Positions 48,932 to 59,500 of a stretch of 64,000 bases of DNA are shown here, piece by piece. The stretch is from Mesaphorura yosii. Taxonomy: Eukaryota; Arthropoda; Collembola; Poduromorpha; Tullbergiidae. The position numbers were made by a program, and so were the translations under genes. The notes below the pieces were generated by a model that was given only the letters and a program-made list of their open reading frames with translations, was not told where the DNA came from and searched no databases. The stretch spans positions 124,001 through 188,000 of the forward strand of contig WIXG01000111.1 in NCBI GenBank assembly GCA_009869945.1, in the 5' to 3' direction. Numbering within the stretch: the first letter of the stretch is position 1; each line of letters starts with the position of its first letter.

Positions 48932-51515
48932 ATGGATCCACAATTCAATGATGACGATTACGACGCAATCAACGCTCCACAATTTCTGGACTTCAGCTTG
49001 CTGGGCATCAACTCGGACGATGAGGAAGCTGACAGATTTTTTGGTAAGATTAAGACGGCTAAATTAAATATAAGTTGCGAAAGTTGTTCACATTTCCCCA
49101 CATGTTGCGTTGATGCGATACCAGATAGCAGTAACCGGTTATATTCTTCTCTTAGAAACTCACAAAGAAGAGGATGATAATTTCGTTCCTGTTGAAAATT
49201 TGTCACCAACGATTCATCTTATGGGCGACAGTGCTGGCCATGCGTCTAATACTGTTGAACCAGCTTACCCATACTCCTGTCAAGTGACTACAATAGATGA
49301 AACGATGGGCGATGCACACATGGTCAATGTGGAGTCTCCACCAAGATCGTAAGATTACTTAACTTAGAATGCATAACGATGACAAATAAAAGTATGCTAA
49401 TGCTAACACATTTGCAGACGCGAAATCGGTGAAATGCAAAAGTTGTGTTTGACTAAATCTGAAGGCGTAAATGAATTCATAAATGGTACAAATGGTACTT
49501 CCTACGAAACTGAAGCAGGAAACGAAGAAAAACGAGAGTCAGGCTCGCCGAAAGTCAGGTTTGTAGACTTTGAATTGCCATATCTAAAGGGGTACCTTAA
49601 CTCGTAATTATTATCTTACACTTATTCAGTGTTGTGATGGAAGGCATAGAACGTCTCGATAGTAGCATTGAAGACGACAAAGATGGAGATGAAGTACGCG
49701 CAGTTGCAGCCGAGAACTTGAAGAAGGACGTTTGTGTTGATGAACAACCGGAAAGTGACAAAGAGAATTTGGAAACAGAGCAGCCTAAGCAGCGTTATAA
49801 AGCTCCTACTCCTAAATCGCCGGAACGTAGGAAGCGACATAGCTCCATGCCGGAATCGTAAGCTAAACATTAAGAATAGCTTGATTATAACATTCGTGCG
49901 TCCTTTGACAAGGGACTGTGCTTATCAAACTCGAACCTTATTTTATTGATCGATTTTAGACGAACTAAAACTAAGGAGATTCCGAAGCAGGCTAACCAGC
50001 GTCCTATCGTGCATTTACTGTCCAAATATACCACAAAAGTAACGATCCCTCAGCCGTTCAATTTGCATCAAACCCGTCCAAGAATTCGTGTGGTAAGCTT
50101 AACCTGCTTAACATTCAGTACTAAAAAGTTCTAAGAAAAAAGTCTAATTCTGATGTGTGTAATAACGCAAAGTAAGTGGCAAATGGAAGTTTGAGCTGTC
50201 CTATTTTTTTTACAATACAGCAGGAAACAAAGGAGCAGTCAGAGTTTAAGTTCAAAGCTAATCCTGTCCCAATCAAGGCGCTCCAAGGGCCAGCAATGAA
50301 GCGCAAGATTGAAACTAAAGTTACGGAGCCCAAAGCACCTCATTTTGCATCTGAGGACAGAATTCGTGAACGACAGGAAAAGAAAGCTGCAACCTTATCG
50401 CTACCGGTAGGTGGAATCAGTGCTAGTTTGTTACTTTGGAACCATGAATTTACGTGTATCATTTATATGAATATGTCACATGATCACATAACGTACGTAT
50501 TCAGGATTCTCCTAAGGATTCAGGGAACTTAAAGAAATCTGGACCGTCGTCAATTGCTAGTTCGTCAAGATCTTGCAGGCCACCCACTCCGAAGAAGGTT
50601 TTGCCGCCAACTCCAACGAAGGTGCAGCCATTCAGTTTCGCCGCAAGAGACGAAGAAATGTTGAAAAAGAAGGAACAAAAGATGCAACAGGTATACTCCT
50701 AAGGCTAAGCTAATTGAAATTGAAATTTGTTTCGTACAAACATGAGCCTTGTGCTTATATGGACATAGGAACTCGAGAAAAAGATAGAATCTTTCGCATT
50801 TCACGCCAAGCCTCTCCCTTCTTTCAAACCAAAACTTCCGAAGAAACTTTTAATCGAAGTCACGAGTGTGGAGCCATTTAAATTACAATCGGATGAACGT
50901 GGCGCGATGTATCAGCAAGCCTGGAAAGCGAAGGTAAGTTAGGGAATTGTCTCATGCTTTAGAAATATGAAATTTCATCGTCGGAACTATTTTACCGATC
51001 CTTAATGATCTCTAGCTCGAGAAGGAAGAAAGAGAATTGAAGGAGAACAAGGTTTTCCACGCGAATCCGCCAACAGTTCTTTACAAGAAACCCTTTGAAC
51101 CTGTTCTTGGAATACTTCCACTAGCAGAACCGATTGACATTCAATTAAATACGGACAAACGAGCCCAAGAGCGTGGACTTTATGAGGAGCAAATGCGGGA
51201 GAGGGACCGCGAGGAAGAGGAGCAACGCCAAATGGTGCGCTTGTGTGATATGAATTGTGAGACAATTGCACGAATGTTTATCACTACTCTGTTCCTTGCT
51301 TAATTTAGGAGGACGCCATGCGACGAGAGCAAGAGAGACAAGAACAGATTCAACTCAGGAAGCAGTTGGTTCACAAGCCCAATCCGCTCAAACCGTTCAG
51401 AGTCTTTCAAGTTAAAGGATCTGACAAGCCGTTGACCAATCCGAAGAGCCCAGCTTTCGCTCCGTTGCCGTCTCAGCGTCGAGTTATGGAAAAGGGAAAG
51501 TATCCAAGTAATTGA
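48932..51515 (+). CDS. TPX2: TPX2 spindle assembly factor
   Basis: Ten exons: 48932-49043, 49156-49348, 49418-49558, 49630-49857, 49960-50092, 50221-50406, 50505-50690, 50769-50933, 51016-51234, 51309-51515. The joined frame is 589 residues, shorter than vertebrate TPX2 (about 750). The N-terminal third is acidic and poorly conserved. The middle and C-terminal parts carry the TPX2 repeats: FKFKANPVPIKALQGP, FASEDRIRERQEKK, PFSFAARDEEMLKKKEQKM, FAFHAKPLPSF, FHANPPTVLYKKPFEP, TDKRAQERGLYEEQMRER, ending in PFRVFQVKGSDKPLTNPKSP. TPX2 is released from importins by Ran-GTP, activates Aurora A and nucleates microtubules around chromosomes. I did not find an obvious Aurora-binding N-terminal motif, as in several arthropod relatives. 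All ten splice phases agree. Confidence 0.92.
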
Positions 51516-51710
51516 GGCCTTAACATTCCAATGTAAGCGCCGTCGGCTGGATCTTAATTTTAACGCTCTACAAATTGCGCAATTTGCGTTAATTGAAAAT
51601 CAACTTGTATTATATCGATTCATTTCAGTAATTCGGTAATTCCACTGCCATCGGATACAAATTTCAGACTTAAGCGAACCTAAGTATTCTTTTATGTATG
51701 TGATTTAAGG

Positions 51711-51716
51711 TTTATT
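51711..51716 (-). terminator. Polyadenylation signal for UQCR10
   Basis: TTTATT on the + strand reads AATAAA on the minus strand, 132 bp after the UQCR10 stop codon. Confidence 0.4.
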
Positions 51717-51847
51717 GCTCTTAATCTTATTCGTTTCTATATTCTTGCATTCTCGGAGCGTGCAAACGCACTGCCATTGCTGTCTACATTTCTAACATAT
51801 TGACTAAGGTATTTGAACAATGTAATTAATTACGAACACAAATGTCA

Positions 51848-52164
51848 CTACTCCTCTGCGGCAGGTTCTTCGTAGTTGGCCTTAATGTGTTTCCATAATT
51901 TCTGTGGATTAAATAAAACGCTCAACTTGTACGATTTTATCCTTATCATAGCCTGCGTTAGTACATGAATCTGCATTATAGGAGCCATTGATGACCCATA
52001 CCATAAGTATAAGATCAACTCACCCCTTTATTTCTGCTTTCGAAAATAGTATTCGCCAACAAATCAAACCCCCGTTCAAACATGAAGGCTCCTCCAAGTA
52101 CGGCGAGGGCAAACGTCGATGTCCGGCGAAAAATGCCACGGTAAACTGTCTCCGCGAAGCCCAT
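51848..52164 (-). CDS. UQCR10: Cytochrome bc1 complex subunit 9 (UQCR10/QCR9)
   Basis: Two exons on the minus strand, 52164-52024 and 51901-51848, give 64 residues (human 63). The protein is a single-helix subunit of mitochondrial complex III beside cytochrome c1. The sequence has the family pattern: MGFAETVYRGIFRRTSTFA, then AVLGGAFMFERGFDLLANTI, then ESRNKG, and after the intron KLWKHIKANYEEP. The IFRRTSTFAL, FERxFD and GKLWKHIK blocks match vertebrate and insect homologues closely. The intron of 122 bp is GT-AG in phase 0 and sits just before KLW. It is too short to stand out as an open frame and was found through the KLWKHIK exon. It is tail-to-tail with TPX2 and head-to-head (about 420 bp) with the next gene. 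Confidence 0.93.
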
Positions 52165-52587
52165 TCCTCAATTTATGACTTGAAAAACACACGGTTTGGA
52201 AACAAATTCCAATTCCCCGAACTGTCGCGCTTGCCTTATCAGCAGTAAATTCCACAAAATCTTCTATGGCCAAGCTTATTTTTTCTTTCAATGAGATCCC
52301 AGAACCAGAGAAATGGCCATCATGTGATGAGAATACGCAAAACGGTGCGAGCGCGTGAGCTTGAAGTTCGAAGATGGGGACCAAGTACAGCTTTTTACGT
52401 GAGACTTTCTCACATTGACAAGGTGTGAATAGCAAAATTGGTGAATCGTTGCTGATGACAATGGTGAGGAGTTGTGGAACTATCAATCAAATCAATAATA
52501 ATCGAAGGTGAGATATTTGGTAACTGCTGAACTTTGAAGAATAGGGATATTAACTTTCAACCCGTGATTCTTTCCTGTCAGGAAGTA

Positions 52588-53418
52588 ATGCTGACTCGCC
52601 GAACGTTGCTGCAAATCCTGTTTACTACGGGCTTATCCGCGTTTTGCGTCCAGTATTTTGTTCTATCTCTGCCACTACCCTTATCTGGCCCAAATTCTGC
52701 GTCGGCGCAGTTCAACCTGACCAAATACTCATCGGGAAAGATGACAGCGCAAAAACTCAAGGTCGTTTTGCTTGGAGGCACCGGCGCCATTGGGCAGGAG
52801 GTGGTAAAAGCTTTGGCAGCTGAAGAAAAGATTCAGCACGCTACCCTTCTTCTTCGACGCGAAGTTGATCTCAGCAAGTACATGGAAAAGGAGCAACAGA
52901 GTAAGTTTTCTCAAAAAATCATCAACTTTGACCAACTCGACGGCGAAGATTTCAAAGATTTCGATGTCTGCATCAGTACTTTGGGCACCACTCGTGGTAA
53001 ATCTGGAGTAGACGGGTTCTACAAGGTGGACCATGACTATGTCGTGAATACCGCCAAGTTGGCTAAGGCTGGAAACTGCAGGCACTTCAATTTGGTGACT
53101 TCTGGGGGCGCGAATAAGAATTCATGGTTCCTTTACCTAAAGACCAAGGGACAAGTTGAAGAGGAAATTTCAAGCATGGGATTTCCAAGAACCTCCATTT
53201 ATCGTCCAGGTGTTCTCCTTACGAGTACTCCAAGACCCGACTCGAGACGAATTGAAGCAGCATTGCAATTCGCAGCTAAGTGTGTGGATTTCATGAGGCT
53301 TTTAAGTATTGAAACGTCTGTGGTTGCAAAAGCGATCGTCAACAATTCAGTCCGCAGCTCCGACACACCGCTTGAAGTGTTGAGCAACAATGATATTCTA
53401 AATATTGGCAGAAAATAA
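52588..53418 (+). CDS. HTATIP2/TIP30-like oxidoreductase, intronless, with hydrophobic N-terminal extension
   Basis: One exon of 276 residues from ATG 52588. The first 50 or so residues form a hydrophobic segment (LLQILFTTGLSAFCVQYFVL) followed by a linker, which could anchor or target the protein. A second ATG at 52741 (MTAQKLKVVLLGG) would give a 225-residue soluble form of the usual family length. The dehydrogenase part shows GGTGAIG (nucleotide binding), ATLLLRREVDL, CISTLGTTRGKSG, FYKVDHDYVVNTAKLAKAG, NLVTSGGANKNSWFLYLKTK with the YxxxK pair, and YRPGVLL. It is closer to canonical HTATIP2 than its four-exon paralogue at 34379-35337. Lack of introns suggests retrocopying or intron loss. 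An AATAAA follows at 53438-53443. Confidence 0.9.
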   Translation: MLTRRTLLQILFTTGLSAFCVQYFVLSLPLPLSGPNSASAQFNLTKYSSGKMTAQKLKVVLLGGTGAIGQEVVKALAAEEKIQHATLLLRREVDLSKYMEKEQQSKFSQKIINFDQLDGEDFKDFDVCISTLGTTRGKSGVDGFYKVDHDYVVNTAKLAKAGNCRHFNLVTSGGANKNSWFLYLKTKGQVEEEISSMGFPRTSIYRPGVLLTSTPRPDSRRIEAALQFAAKCVDFMRLLSIETSVVAKAIVNNSVRSSDTPLEVLSNNDILNIGRK

Positions 53419-53437
53419 GAATTGACCATGGTGCATT

Positions 53438-53443
53438 AATAAA
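53438..53443 (+). terminator. Polyadenylation signal of the intronless reductase gene
   Basis: AATAAA 20 bp after the stop codon. Confidence 0.55.
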
Positions 53444-53664
53444 CATTATACCAGATGTTAAGTGATTTATTTCTTGTACCATACAATATGAAAAATCACA
53501 AACTTGCTTAAGTTAGTCATGTAACAGTCTTACAAATATTTAGTGAACTACTGGACAATTCGCGAGAGAATAAATACTTTGTTCTAAATGCCGTATATTC
53601 TTAAGTTAAAAACTTGTGCCCAGCTATGCGTCCTCCAGCTATTGTATTCCCGATTAGTAATTCA

Positions 53665-55453
53665 TTAGTCACTGTAATCATCTTCGAACAAATTGATACG
53701 AGAAACAATTTGTTTGGCAGTCTGCAACGATTTCGGAACCTTCTTGACAATTGTGCGTTTCACAATGACTTTTCCCTTCGTCGCGCTAGGCACTCGAACG
53801 GTCTTGAGGACTTGTCCGTCAGCAGCTCCGGCTCCACGAATGATATTCGACACCGACACCACCTTTTATTTAAAAATTGTGGTTCAAAAACTTAAGAAAA
53901 TGTTAACTCAAACAAACCTTGCTTAAGGAAGTTCTAGCAGGCAGTGTACCGGGCACCACTCTTGTCAATACTCTTCCCGAAGTACTGGACGGACGATCCA
54001 ATCTTGATTCTATACCCACTCTCGACTTAACCTCATACTTTGGCAGCGTTGGTCGGCGCTCGAGCTCCAAACTTCGGCGATTTGTGTTACCATTTCCAGA
54101 TGATGAAGACGACGCACTTTGTTGACGTCCACCAAGTCGGTCAAAGACGGATACCTGGAAAAGTTATAGAACCAGTAAAGTGAAGAATACCTGGGATTCT
54201 GGCGTGATGATAATGCTATATTAAGATGCTTACTTTTTTCCCCGAACTCGTTGAAGACGACGGCTTCTCGAAATCTTCAGCCTGAAACCTAGGTTGGCTT
54301 CTCTCTGTGCTTATTTTCTTAGTTGTACTCGTAACTTTTGGGTCTCCGAGTCGGTCAAAAATTGACTTCGACTTTACGCTTGATGCGTCATTCTTCGGGC
54401 CGACTGTAAAACCCAGTTAGTGATTAGTCCAATCCTCTGGTCTAAATATGCGTGGTAGTGGAAATAATGAATCAACCAAGACCAACTTACGGCGACCGTC
54501 AAGAAGTCTTTTGGCTCTGTCACCATCTGGCATTTTAATTTTATAGCCTCCTTCGTGTTCCGGCAAAACGCGAATCTTTTTCTGGAGAGGTACCTCCTCC
54601 CTACATCTTTTAATTTCAGGGTCCGATTCGTCCGAGCTACTGTTGGTTCTGGTGTTGATAATAATGCGCTTCGCAGGAAGAGTTGGCTTCGGCGAAGGTT
54701 GACTGGGCTTAGTAATGATGGTTCTTGTGATTCCCATTTCCATTGTTTGTGGCTTGGTTGCTGTGCATAGAATGTTCAATGAACCACCCAAAGACAATGT
54801 GAGGTACACACTTGGCAAATACTGGAAAGTGGGAAGCTTACCATGAGAGGTTTTGGCAGCAGTAGTTCCAACCATACTAGTAGTCCTTGGAGCAGGCACA
54901 GCTCCAGGACAAGGTGCCACTGCAGCTTTTGCCACGGCCGGAGTGCTTACCACTGCCTGAACAGGAGAAGCCTTCGCAACGGCGGCAACGGGTTGAACAG
55001 GTTGTGTGTTTCTGACAGTTGCAGATGCAGGCAATTGAGTTGGAGGCTTTGCGCCGTCAAAGTCTTGTTCTTTTCTCTGCACGAAACGACGGACGCATAA
55101 GTTGAAACGATCTTCTAGTCAACACCGAAGCAACAATTACTCCTGGAAGTGCGATGACTCTTTACCTGGTCATGAACTTTCTTGGCATGCTTCAGAATTG
55201 CAATTATATCACCCATGGCCGAAATTCCCATATCTTTAAGGCATTCTTTTGTGAGGTCCATGAGCATATCCAGTTGTATGCGATTTTCGTCAAATACCAG
55301 TGCATATTTGGTGTCAAAGCCAGTAGGGATTCCAGCTTCACGGAAAAACTTCAACCATACAGCTGAAATGACCAAAAACACCACACGGCACATGTTAGAA
55401 TCAATTTAATGCGGTAAGTGCTTAATTTAATACTTACATTTTCCAGCAGCCAT
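53665..55453 (-). CDS. C19orf47 homologue, SAM-like domain protein
   Basis: Seven minus-strand exons: 55453-55438, 55362-55166, 55076-54842, 54760-54491, 54403-54234, 54154-53918, 53862-53665. The joined frame is 440 residues (human about 420). The N-terminal SAM-like domain reads WLKFFREAGIPTGFDTKYAL, then ENRIQLDMLMDLTKE, then GDIIAILKHAKKVHDQ, which matches the human protein nearly block for block. An Ala/Pro/Val-rich linker follows, then YKIKMPDGDRAKRLLDGRR and two copies of an FDRLG motif (SIFDRLGDP, SVFDRLGGR), also repeated in the human protein. The molecular function of this family is not established; human C19orf47 is nuclear. The first coding exon has 16 bases. One intron (54841-54761) is open in frame, so a retained form is possible. 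The gene is head-to-head with alpha-actinin. Confidence 0.9.
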
Positions 55454-56433
55454 TGTTGGAGTAATTAATTAATGAGTGTCGCTTCTTTCTTCGTAGTGTA
55501 CTTGAGTTTGGGAGTAAAAGTTCTGGTGGTCGGTGGTTTAGCCAGAGCGATCACAAAAACCCGTACGCCAATGAAAATTGCATTACACCGTGCCTAACCA
55601 GTCGAGAATTGCTGATTGCTGCTGAATAGAAAGCACACAAATTCAATTCAGCCTGGGAGCTTTCTCCAGTGGCACTGCTATCAATTTCGTGAACTACAAA
55701 AGTTGAAAGTTGAAAAATGGGAACGGGATGAATTTAATTCATCTCCCGGTTTCATAAACCAGGCGAGAGATGCTGCAGCTGCTATAAATAGAGAGGTACG
55801 AGAGTAAGGGGAGATTTTGCACTGCCAGTACTATTGATTATACAAACAACCCTTGCAAGCAAGTGTTTCAGTGCTAAGTGCTAGCAGTGAGCAGTTGAGC
55901 AATGGGTACAACCAAGAACTACGAGTACGAGCTGTTGTTGAATTGGTTGGATTCATATTTTCACACTACGCGATGCGAGCCGCAGAAAGCAAAAGGAGTT
56001 CTTGAGAGTGAGTGAACCTGGCAAGGCAGCAGCTTCAGCAAAATCTTGCAAGCAAGCATTTTTGAAACCACCGAACGCAACACAAGCAAAGGGTCGTCAA
56101 TCCAAACGTCAACAGACAACAACTCCAAGATTCAAATTCGTCCCGTCTTGCAGTGGTCGCCGCCACATTCGTCACTCCATCAGGTTTTAATTGCCGCTAT
56201 TCCGAAATTGACATCCTTTCTCGCTTCGTAAACGAACGAACATATTTTCCGGTTCATGCCAAGATTCGGTGTCTGTACGGACATTCGGCAAGTGTGAACT
56301 GTCAATCGAGATCGAACTGTCTGCGCGATTGCTGCCCGAAAGTGTCCGGTGACTACACAACAGAGCTGAAGCGAGCCGGATTGGATCTGAAGTGCCAGCT
56401 TGGACTTGGACGAGCACAGTGAAGTAGTTTACA
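55454..56433. promoter_or_regulatory. Divergent promoter and 5' UTR region between the C19orf47 homologue and alpha-actinin
   Basis: Holds the alpha-actinin TATA box (55783-55790) and about 600 bases of its transcribed leader or leader-plus-intron. No additional coding exon is supported. Confidence 0.5.
55783..55790 (+). promoter_or_regulatory. Actn: TATA box, probably of alpha-actinin
   Basis: TATAAATA followed by GAGAGG, a strong TATA consensus of the kind found in muscle gene promoters. It lies 651 bp before the alpha-actinin ATG. Confidence 0.6.
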
Positions 56434-56547
56434 ATGAATAATACCGGTGATGGCTACCACATGAATAACATCGACTACATGGAGCAAGAAGAAGAATGGG
56501 AGCGGGAAGGACTCCTGGACCCGGCATGGGAGAAGCAACAGAAAAAG
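56434..56547 (+). CDS. Actn: Alpha-actinin, first coding exon (partial gene)
   Basis: An exon of 38 codons from ATG 56434 to a GTAACG donor at 56548. The sequence ends YMEQEEEWEREGLLDPAWEK then QQKK, which is the invariant alpha-actinin N-terminus just before the first calponin-homology domain (which begins TFTAWCNSHL in other species). The preceding MNNTGDGYHMNNID is variable among animals. Alpha-actinin is an antiparallel spectrin-repeat dimer that crosslinks actin filaments at Z-discs and adhesion sites. The exon ends in phase 0 at the same position as in insects. The next exon is not in the window, so the first coding intron exceeds 7.4 kb. Confidence 0.95.
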
Positions 56548-59500
56548 GTAACGTTGACCACTTGACCGGCGATTAGCGGTCGAAAGATCGCTTTTGAGAC
56601 GTCGACGGACGCGCCGAGTGCATTCATGTGAAGCCTTGTGCCGGGCTTAGTGCTGAGAATAGACGCTGGTGAGGGTCGCATAACTTCATGCATGAAGAAG
56701 CCTCAAGCATGGCCGGGCCGGAGAATTTTGGCAGACGGAATAAACCGATTACGATAATTAATGATTCATAGAATTGGTTTGCAGTGTAGACAGAAAATGT
56801 AGCGTTTCTAGGTCACAGTTCCTTTCTTTGTCACTTTTACGATTCCCGTCTCAATTCATCTGTTTCAGCCAAACTAGTGCCGTGCACTGTGCACTTAGTC
56901 GGCGATCATAAATTTTGCATTATTGACAAATCTGGTATTTAGATCAATGAGCCTGAAATCATTTGTCGCATCTGCCGCGTCCTCGTCTGTTGCATGCTTC
57001 GCCAATACCTGACCCAGTTTTTCATATTGAGTCGTTGCATTTTGAAAAATTGACGAGACCTTCCCTATTCCAATTCGTCCATCAAGATGAAGGCTGATAA
57101 TAGGCTAATAACTAGACTACGAGAAATGCTGGCAAATATTTCTCGTGCATTCGAAGTAGGTAACCTTGAAATACTAGAAATATTGCAAAGTATGGCTACA
57201 CAACAAGACAAGGTTCGAAAAAGAATTGATTACTCTCAACTCTCGATTTTCCAAGATAAACTCAAGATTCCAGTTCAGACGAGATTTGCGTCATTGAATT
57301 TATAATTGCGACTTGCACTAATTGTAAAAGACTGGAAGCAAGTTAGACAAGTGTTGATAAGAGTTAATCAGGCCGCTCCTGATAATATATTCCTAATCAT
57401 ACTTGAGAAAAAATCCGGAGGCACAATACGATGCCTATAACATGAACGTTTTAATGGTGTTTTGTATTTCTTTTATATTCTTGCTATGGTATTGGCTAAT
57501 ACTAGTTAGTACTACATTAGATTGATGAGGATTGACATCGCTCGCTAGTTTACTAATTTTGACTTCTAAATTTCTCTTGTCTTGGACATCAACTTAAAAC
57601 TGAAACGAGTTACGAGTGAGGCGTAAATGAGTGAGTCAACATAAACTGTAAACGAAAACCCGGCCGAAAGCGGAAGCTTTGATACATTTTCGACTCTGTG
57701 TTCAGATGTGAAAATAAAATTAATCGAATCATTAATTCGCGAATTTATTGCTGTCTCAACCTCCACTTTGAATGGCCCAGCCAATTACACTCTGGCTGAT
57801 CTGGCTCTCCTGTGTCGTGTGTCGAGATTCATGCGGTAATGAAAGGGGTGTTAAATCGCGAACATTACCCCCGTCTTCGTGCCGATCTCTTACTGTTGTC
57901 TATCTTGGCTCGGTTTTGCATAAATATTTTGAGACGTGAACTCCGTGACTTTGGAGTAAAGTAAAACTCTAAAACTACAAAATGCCAGCATCGCACCAGA
58001 AATTAAGAGCTAGATTCGATTTCATCGAGCATTTGAGTGCGAGTCGCGTCCGTCTCGCGTGTGATCTCGTTTCACTTATTTTCCTCAAAAATGTAAGAGT
58101 ACGAAATAGCAGCATTCATGCCCAAGGAATGTAAAATGCTAGAATTCCTATTTTTATTTTCTGGGGCTTCCATTCCAACTTTACAACCAGTCAACCTAGA
58201 AATGCATTCCGAACTGACACGAACTCGCACACAGGCTCTCATCTTCTTGTCTTGTACACAAGCCCAGCCGCCCAGTAAAATGTAAAAGCAGCTAGGGCCG
58301 GGAATCGCCACCTTCAAGTAACGCAGCACACAGGCAAACAAAGCAGGAGATATCATTTTAAATAATTTTAGTAAAGCATACGAATGAGAAACATGAAATT
58401 ATGAGTGAGCGAAGCACAGACCCCGTGGACCCGTACACAAGGCCAGTCTTGTTGACTGCGGGTACGGACCGACTAGCGTGTGAGAATACGATAAACGAAA
58501 GTAACTGAATACCCGCATGATAAGTTTCAGATGGCCAAAACCTTCATCTTCACACTTCACAGTGGCATAGCATGGCGGGCGGGCGAAGGCAATCCGCAAT
58601 CGGCATCGGGACGGGCAAGAAGCAAGGGGTGCTGTGCCGGTTAAACGCTTCTGGTTATCTCGTTGAGTTGCGTTTTACGGCATCGGGTAATCTGTACGCA
58701 AGAACTGAGCACACGGGTTGAGTGGGATGAAGATTGATTAGATGGGATACCGAATGCCTTGCCATGCCGGTGCGGTGCCGGGTTGTGTTCCTGTTCCTCA
58801 GTAGGACGGGACCGTGACGGTACTCGGTACATGGCATGCCTGGCTTAGCACTAAACAACTACTACACAAATATTTCTCGGTCTTATACAAAGTTGTGTAA
58901 TAAGTAATACGTAACGGCAACGGGGCAGAATAACGTAGTAATAAGCACCAAGCTTAAGCAGTGGTGGATTAGCAGAGCAGAGTAAAAAAAAAGAGCCTTG
59001 CCGTCACCCGGTTTCGGTCTTTCTTTCTGTACGTCCGCGTACGTAGGGTAAACTAGAAACAGATACTCATATTCATTGAATATGGATAGAGTTACAATGT
59101 CCTATGTCCAAAAATGGCATCACGAGGCTATACTTGCTATAGGAGGTTTCGCATGTTTGAGTTTATTGCAGCCACTGCCACCGGCCCCAGCGCGTTATCA
59201 ATGATAATGACTCTCAGTTTGCCAGAAGAATGCGATGAGATCAGATGCAGTCGGTCGCACTGCCGCACTTTTCCGCCGTGTCTTCGCTTTCCCGGCATGC
59301 TTCGGGTGTGGGTCTGTGAACGCGATCAAGTGAATTTGATGGAGACATCCACATCATAATGCTTAACGCCTTATTAAACTCTGCCTCTGCAATTATTCGT
59401 TCGAAATTCAAATCTTGGCGTTTTTCGAGTTCAAGCATTTTACATTTTACCTCCTCGTGGCATCGACATCGATATGACTTTTGCTGAAATCTTAAATGTC

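Noticed and set aside
52076-52486. 136-codon minus-strand open frame over UQCR10
   Set aside because: Wrong frame; the real gene uses a different frame and splices at 52024.
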